Source: Datura wrightii
Taxonomy: Eukaryota > Streptophyta > Magnoliopsida > Solanales > Solanaceae
Assembly: GCA_035772735.1 (NCBI GenBank)
Contig: JASDFA010000027.1
Span: 29,494,001 to 29,558,000, forward strand
Reading direction: 5' to 3'
DNA length: 64,000 nucleotides
Shown: positions 59,280 to 64,000 of the stretch, in pieces
Layout: each line of letters starts with the position of its first letter
How positions within the stretch are numbered: the first letter of the stretch is position 1
Translations under genes and position numbers: made by a program
Notes under the pieces: generated by a model
Told to the model about the DNA's origin: nothing
Databases searched by the model: none
Seen by the model: only the letters and a program-made list of their open reading frames with translations

Positions 59280-60895
59280 CTATACAAAATTAAAAAGAAC
59301 AATCATAAATAATTAACCAACAAATCAACAACCAACAACAACAAATGATATATCAGAAAGACAAAGACTATTCAAAGAATCAAAGTATTAACTATTAAGT
59401 ATGTATAGTGAAAGTGATTCCAAAGACTATTCAAAATAAACAATATTAAGGTTTAAGTGCTCTATTAGTCTAGTATTACATCTTACCAACAAACTAGGTG
59501 GCTTGTTTCTCTTATGTTCCACTTAGTCTTTGATCTCTATTCCATTTATGTTGAACTTTGAATAGAATGTTACACTATTAGGTGGAGAAGTCTTGATTAT
59601 AGTGTAATACTACTATACTAGTTTGTTGGTAAGATGTCAAATAAAGTTTAAGTGCTATATAATCCCTGCTTATTTGACATCCTTTTTAGTTTTTATGTAC
59701 TTCACTACTTTAGTCTTCAGTACTTGACACTTCACTACTTTAGTCTTCAGTACTTCACACTTCACAACATCACAATTCACAACAATCTGCCAATCTCAAA
59801 TTCTCAATATTACTTTCACTACGTTTGTTTTTTTCTTTTATTTATTTCTGGCAATCACAGGCCACAGCCGGACAACCCACAGCATCACATATTCACATTT
59901 ACACTTCACAGACCACAGTCCAGAAACTCATCAAAAACTAGTGCAATTTTTGGCAATAATGCTGATAATAATACACAGCGCATCAAAACTAGAATATACA
60001 GTGCACAATGCATCACAGACCACAGTCCAGAAAGGCAGAAACTCATCAAAACTCACAAGTCACAACATCACAATTTTCAGTGAACTTCATAGCATCAGTG
60101 CATCACAAATTTACAATTCACAATTCACAATTCATAGGCTGCCAATCTCAAATTCTCAATATTTTGGGAATTGGGATAATGTTAATGGGATTGTTAATTT
60201 GTTATTCCCTTTTATAGTTTGCTTACCTGTTGAAGACTTGAGGTTCGAGTCGAATGGTGGAGTCAACGATGATCGGAAGAGTGAAGACTAGAGTAATGAC
60301 TCACGAGACTGGAGCCTGGAGGTGGCCGTGGAGGACCGGAGGAGTGGAGTCACCTCTCACCTGGAGGCTGGAGGGTGGAGCCGCGGAGGCTGGAGAGGCC
60401 GAGAGGGCAGGCAGTCGGCACTCGGCAGAGACGCAGAGTCGCAGCTAGTCTCGCAGAGATGAGAGAAAGAGACGAGTAGACACTGCCGACTCATTGCTTA
60501 GCGGCGAGAGGGATGGCCGATGGCCGATGGGGAGTTGGGAAAATGGGGTTGCCGACGGCGACGGACGGTCGGTGGAGAGTGGTGACTGACTGGTAGAGGT
60601 AGTGTCGTAGTGAGGACGGACGGTCGGCGGAGAGTTGGGGACGTGGCTGCAGGCTGCCGGCTGGTGACAGTGGTGAGTGGTGACTGACTGGTAGAGGTAG
60701 TGTCGTAGACTCGTAGTCGTAGTGAGGCAGAGAGGAGAGGAACGTGGTGTTCTCTGTTCTGTATTAGGATTTAGTGCTTACTGTTTAGGTCCTTTAAGAA
60801 ATTAGGATAGGAAATTAGGAATTTAGGGTTTTTAATTTTTTATTTAATTTAATTATTTATTATAAAAATAAAATAAAATAATTTTAATATAAATT
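59280..60895 (-). other. hAT 5' non-coding region
   Basis: Between the transposase start and the right subterminal repeats. It has a T-rich and CACAATTCACA-rich part (59650-60150), with a ~30-bp repeat CACAGACCACAGTCCAGAAA at about 59908 and 60013. A GC-rich part (60250-60770) holds two copies of GGTGACTGACTGGTAGAGGT (about 60580 and 60675). This is the likely promoter and leader. No gene is supported. Confidence 0.6.
59462..59645. mobile_element. Small TIR element nested in the hAT element
   Basis: ACATCTTACCAACAAACTAG near the left end is mirrored by CTAGTTTGTTGGTAAGATGT near the right end. GTTTAAGTGCT flanks both sides (59451-59461 and 59646-59656), an 11-bp direct repeat that would fit a Mutator-like target duplication (9-11 bp). 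About 184 bp, no coding. Confidence 0.6.
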
Positions 60896-61091
60896 CAGTT
60901 ATTCGGTTTAACCGAAAAACTGGTGAACCGTAACCGAAAAAAATCAAAAACTGAATTACGTTATAAAAAAAATCGAAATCGAACCGAAAAACCGAAACCG
61001 AAAAACTGAATTAATTCGGTATGGTTCGATTTTTCGGTTTTCTATTTTTTTGCCCACCCCTAGTTTTAATAGGTTTGCATAAATTTGGGGC

Positions 61092-61109
61092 GGGGGGGGG
61101 GGGGGGGGG
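61092..61109. repeat. Poly-G tract of 18 bases
   Basis: A homopolymer just outside the hAT element's right target copy. It may be G-quadruplex-prone or a sequencing artefact. Confidence 0.85.
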
Positions 61110-61179
61110 ATGGGAGGGAGATATTTGCTGCATTCATAAATGACGAAGGTGAATTGTGCAGCTGATACATGAAGGGGTT

Positions 61180-61720
61180 ATTTTGACGAATGTTGTTATT
61201 TTGGGTGGTTTTAATTTTTGATTTTAAAATTTGTGGTCTTTAATTTTTGATCTTCGATACTAGAAATAAGAAAAAAATGGTAAAAAATATTCTTTAACAG
61301 CAAGAAAAAAAAATCATGAGTCATAAGTTTTTGTTCAATTTATGCCTTAAAGCATAAATTCACACAAGTTATGATTCAAGGCATAAGTCAAGTAGTATGA
61401 ATTTGTGCCTAAGTGGCAGAAGTTTAATAGTATGAATTTGTGTCTTGAGACAGAAGCTCAATTGCATGAACCTTTGTCCTTAAGCACAAGTTCAATAACA
61501 TAAATTTATGCTTTGGGGCACAAGTTTAGCAGTATGAACTTCTGCCTTTTAGGGCTAATTTAATCCTTGTGAGTTTTTTTGCCATACGATTTCTTTTAAA
61601 AATATTAGAGATATTTTTGTCCCTTTTTAATTACTTGAAATACTGAAAAGTAAAAGTTAAAAACCACTAATTTAAGAGGTAAAAATTAAAAATCAATCCA
61701 AAATAAGATAATCGACGCAA
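61180..61720 (-). mobile_element. Second TIR/tandem-repeat element, no gene inside
   Basis: Left end TTATTTTGGGTGGTTTTAAT and GTCTTTAATTTTTGATC are mirrored on the right by AAAAATTAAAAATCAATCCA and AAAATAAG. Inside are ~45-bp units such as AGTATGAATTTGTGCCT...GGCAGAAGTT and the GCCTTAAAGCATAA motif. The left half matches the right half of the 35620-37470 element reversed. It marks the family as a mobile TIR element with internal repeats. Confidence 0.65.
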
Positions 61721-64000
61721 GAACTTGCACTATTTTCCCCCTTCCAACTTGTTCCCTAAAAATGAACTCAGACAGGCTCCAAATGCAATAGGGCCCACTT
61801 TTAGGGAGCCTGTTTGGCTCAGCCCAACTCCATTGACACCCTTATATCAATCTCGAAAGTTTGGACAAAAGATTTTTGCTTTTATATTTATCATCATTTT
61901 TTATTTTATTCCTTAGAATATTAACTTGTAATATAATAATACCACTAAATGTTACATAATGAACAGAATAAGTTACAACTATGTACGTTTTGAATTGTAA
62001 AAGATATTAATTTATATATTGTTAATATAATTTATGAAAGCAAATAACAGATGAGCCTCAATAGCATGAAGATTTACATTATTGTTCTAAGAATTGAAGA
62101 GAGATTGTGACACGATTCAAATTGACGAATTTTGCGAGCATCTACTCGATTCTAGTCGAATAGAAGAATCCCTCTTTAAACATTCTTTTAAGCAGTAAAA
62201 TCATCATCATAGATAATCAAAACTCATACAGGAAAATATCAATTCTTAAACCTCTTCCATAAATAAAACATATCTTTACAATAAAAATTCTCAAAAATCA
62301 GACTCTTCTCTCAAGGATCTAGTCTAGACAGACACAAAAACTCTAAATAGAGCGATGACAATAAAATAAACAGCTTCGTATGCGGAGAGAAATGCAGAAG
62401 CTGACGCTGAGTACCACCACATTAATCATGAAACTTTGATACATGCTACAAACCTACACCCAAAAAGGTGAAGCAAGAGTAGTATTAGTGCACCACACGT
62501 ACTGATAAGCATTATCGACCGACTAAGATTAGTTCATGCAATAATATAAAACCAACATTACTAACTCATCAATCCATACAACAATTCGTAATCCAATGAC
62601 ATATTCCTCTAGGTTTCCTAACTAAATTCACATGGGATCAATCCCATTTATAATACATTTGCTAAATCTCTAGTTATAAGCCCTCGACGTACAATCTGGC
62701 CGACCTTCACTGTGGAGATCCTATGATCGCTGTGGCGATATTGTTGCAGCGGAAAACGTACCACGCAGTGAAAAACGTACCACGCAGCGAAAAACGTACC
62801 ACACAACGATGTTGCTATAACCAGTAGCTCGGCCTTTGACTAGGCACTCTTCCTATTTTACACACATTACCTCTAGTCATCTTAATATTCTTTAAAATAT
62901 AGCAATACCAGTAATTAATTACGTACACCATCCTGAGTATCCAAGTTTGTTTTTAACTATTAAAGATTTTTTTATGATCATTCATAAAATTTATAAAATC
63001 TATTACTTATTTAATAACTAACCTTAACAATCAATTTACCACCGATTCATATCATGTATCCTAACCCTATTCTTTTCGAAGAACTATTCTCACAGTTAGG
63101 ACCAACCCATCCACAAGGCTTTATAATGTATATAGCAATCAATATGAATTAAAAATCAACAACATTCAGAGAAGTTAAATCTTAGATAAGTCATATCAAT
63201 CTGTCATAGAAAATATAAGTCTTTAATATAGACATCAGAAAGCATCACAAATATTTGCAAATCATAAAACAACTTAATTCAAGTCCATGGAATCATGTCC
63301 ACTCTGAAGTACAACTATATGAATTCTGTATCTCTTTAGTCTCACTCTTTATCAAACCTGATCACATGTCAATCTCTCAACGGTATTCAATCGGGTCACA
63401 TATCTGTCACACATCCGTTATACATGTCAAAGGGCTTATGTTGCCCTTCTAGTCATGACCTGCAGAGGACTCTAGAAATTCATGTACTGTACCAAAGTGG
63501 TATCTGCTCCCTCTTATCTGCTCATTCGGATGCTCCTTTCGGGACACGAACTACTCATCTCATAACCGCTCGTCCGGATGCTCACCTCAGATACGAGTTA
63601 CTCATCTCCAGATAATGATGTATACCTAGCAAGCATCATCATATTTTAATATGCTCTGAAATCAGTCATCACACAAAACAAATCGTAAGTACATTTTGAT
63701 TATCACAATTTCACTTTAACCTCATGAATAATATTCACAGACTTTGAAAATATCATAGCTTATTCAATAGCATTGTTAAGTCAACAATCTCAATCATAAA
63801 TAAATATATACAACAACATGATCTCAACCAATTAGCGTTTATTTAACCCAGCCCAGTCATATAAGAAATTAAGCACAACATTTATCATAAATTCTCACAT
63901 ACCACCTATTAATTATTCTCTTCCGCTATTTGCTTTACTTTTTATAGTTAGTCAACTACAGTTTTATTCTTGTATCGTTCTTTCTTCTTTCCTCGAGTTT
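61721..64000. other. Intergenic DNA, no recognisable gene
   Basis: AT-rich. Two short imperfect tandem arrays are seen (62746-62808 and about 63510-63612). A TGTGACACGATTC at about 62107 could be an LTR end, but no partner or coding domain lies in the window. Short frames here have no recognisable motifs. Confidence 0.5.
62746..62808. repeat. 20-bp tandem repeat, three to four copies
   Basis: GCAGCGAAAAACGTACCAC-like units in a row, with small differences, in otherwise unique DNA. Confidence 0.8.

Larger units (their letters stand above)
56193..61062 (-). mobile_element. hAT DNA transposon, complete ends, 4870 bp
   Basis: Left TIR TAGGGGTAGGCG, right TIR ...TTGCCCACCCCTA, perfect 8-bp target duplication GTTTTAAT. 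Both subterminal regions (about 56210-56345 and 60896-61045) are packed with CGGTT/AACCG words, probable transposase-binding repeats. The transposase is on the minus strand (57186-59279) with two stop codons. A GC-rich stretch (60250-60770) on the promoter side and a small nested TIR element (59462-59645) are also present. Confidence 0.93.

Noticed and set aside
59652..60291. Frames of 69-143 codons upstream of the hAT transposase
   Set aside because: They lie in the leader side of the hAT element; repeats of CACAATTCACA type explain them.

Overview
The window is nuclear DNA of a flowering plant. It holds spliced genes with GT-AG introns, Athila- and Tekay/Del-type LTR retrotransposons, a hAT transposon, a LINE fragment, a SINE, MITEs and long AT-rich stretches. 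The PARP gene is of the dicot type. Solanaceae is my guess from the look of the small repeats, and the window alone does not prove it.

Bases 1-34,695 are a nest of retrotransposons, all on the + strand. The host is one Ty3/gypsy chromovirus (Tekay/Del type). Its degraded pol starts in mid-RT at 9129 and ends with a chromodomain at 11,727; its ~2.2-kb 3' LTR starts at 11,997 and ends at 34,695. Three Athila-type elements of one family sit inside it. Athila-1 (1-9128, left end off the window) is inserted in the RT. Athila-2 (12,435-20,277, target duplication CTAGG) and Athila-3 (21,028-33,657, target duplication GAGCC) are both in the 3' LTR. Athila-3 has a complete but mutated gag-pol. Athila-1 and Athila-2 have lost most of pol but keep a third ORF downstream of it. 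All three keep a tRNA-Asp primer site, a putative intron before the third ORF, GC-rich modules shared by LTR and internal region, three copies of a PPT-like motif, and a ~130-nt conserved block with a hairpin.

Bases 34,700-38,470 hold a small intronless gene (35,904-36,167) and a ~65-bp tandem array, both lying between terminal inverted repeats of an element family that recurs at ~61,180-61,720.

Bases 38,470-51,157 are a complete zinc-finger class poly(ADP-ribose) polymerase gene (PARP1). I traced 20 exons that join in frame to 992 residues with all domains and the catalytic H-Y-E residues. Its two long introns hold an antisense LINE fragment, a MITE, a CA-rich block, an unidentified reading-frame remnant and a SINE with target duplications. 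A possible terminal exon of a convergent gene follows at 51,276.

Bases 51,831-64,000 are AT-rich and repeat-laden: a probable non-autonomous Helitron (minus strand), microsatellites, a complete hAT element (56,193-61,062, target duplication GTTTTAAT) whose transposase has two stop codons, a second member of the TIR/tandem-repeat family, and ~2.3 kb without recognisable genes. PARP1 is the only gene I consider certainly functional; the 87-aa gene is probable.
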